Source: Comamonadaceae bacterium
Lineage (GTDB): Bacteria; Pseudomonadota; Gammaproteobacteria; Burkholderiales; Burkholderiaceae_C
Length of the DNA: 6,023 nt
Assembly (NCBI GenBank): GCA_947478935.1
Contig: CANJXV010000159.1
Coordinates: 1 to 6,023 of the forward strand
Direction: 5' to 3'
Shown here one piece after another: positions 6,016 through 6,023 of this stretch (position 1 is its first letter; each line of letters opens with the position of its first letter). Position numbers and translations under genes: made by a program. The notes below the pieces were generated by a model, which was not told the origin of the DNA, searched no databases, and worked only from the letters and a program-made list of their open reading frames with translations.

Positions 6016-6023
6016 AATTAGAC

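Overview
This is a GC-rich bacterial chromosomal window with six protein-coding genes, all in ordinary housekeeping or catabolic families. The style of the proteins (an RbgA/YlqF GTPase opening MAIQWFPGHMHLTRKAI, an E. coli-type GshA, an EctD-like PhyH dioxygenase) suggests a betaproteobacterium of the order Burkholderiales, perhaps Comamonadaceae. That placement is a judgement from remembered families, not a search result. I see no RNA gene, CRISPR array, insertion sequence, prophage or frameshifted gene.

Layout. Positions 1-4982 are read entirely from the minus strand. From right to left they hold a short-chain dehydrogenase (4074-4982), glutamate-cysteine ligase gshA (2385-3914), the circularly permuted ribosome-assembly GTPase ylqF/rbgA (1234-2208), an EctD-like Fe(II)/2-oxoglutarate dioxygenase (120-1001), and the first 41 codons of a Rossmann-fold dehydrogenase that runs off the left edge (1-123). 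The last two overlap by 4 nt (ATGA) and are almost certainly one translationally coupled operon. A Nudix hydrolase (5090-5971) lies on the plus strand, divergent from the dehydrogenase, with a 107-bp shared gap. It is followed by a perfect 12-bp hairpin at the right edge.

Gaps. No gene-free stretch exceeds 300 bases. The 232-bp gap 1002-1233 holds little beyond a possible promoter for the dioxygenase operon. The 176-bp gap 2209-2384 contains a dispersed-repeat-like palindromic element and a possible promoter that would make ylqF nearly leaderless. The 159-bp gap 3915-4073 contains a 10-bp inverted repeat directly after the dehydrogenase stop. The 107-bp divergent gap has two small hairpins and a T6 run in the dehydrogenase leader.

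Working together. GshA makes gamma-glutamylcysteine for glutathione and YlqF matures the 50S subunit; they are neighbours without obvious functional linkage. The dehydrogenase resembles the (3R)-hydroxyacyl-CoA dehydrogenase domain of MFE-2 and the Nudix protein resembles NUDT19-type CoA diphosphatases, so this divergent pair may both concern acyl-CoA metabolism. The dioxygenase and its coupled dehydrogenase look like a two-step oxidation of an unidentified small molecule. I found no strong evidence of a wholly new system; that coupled operon and the repeat at 2299-2363 most deserve a second look.
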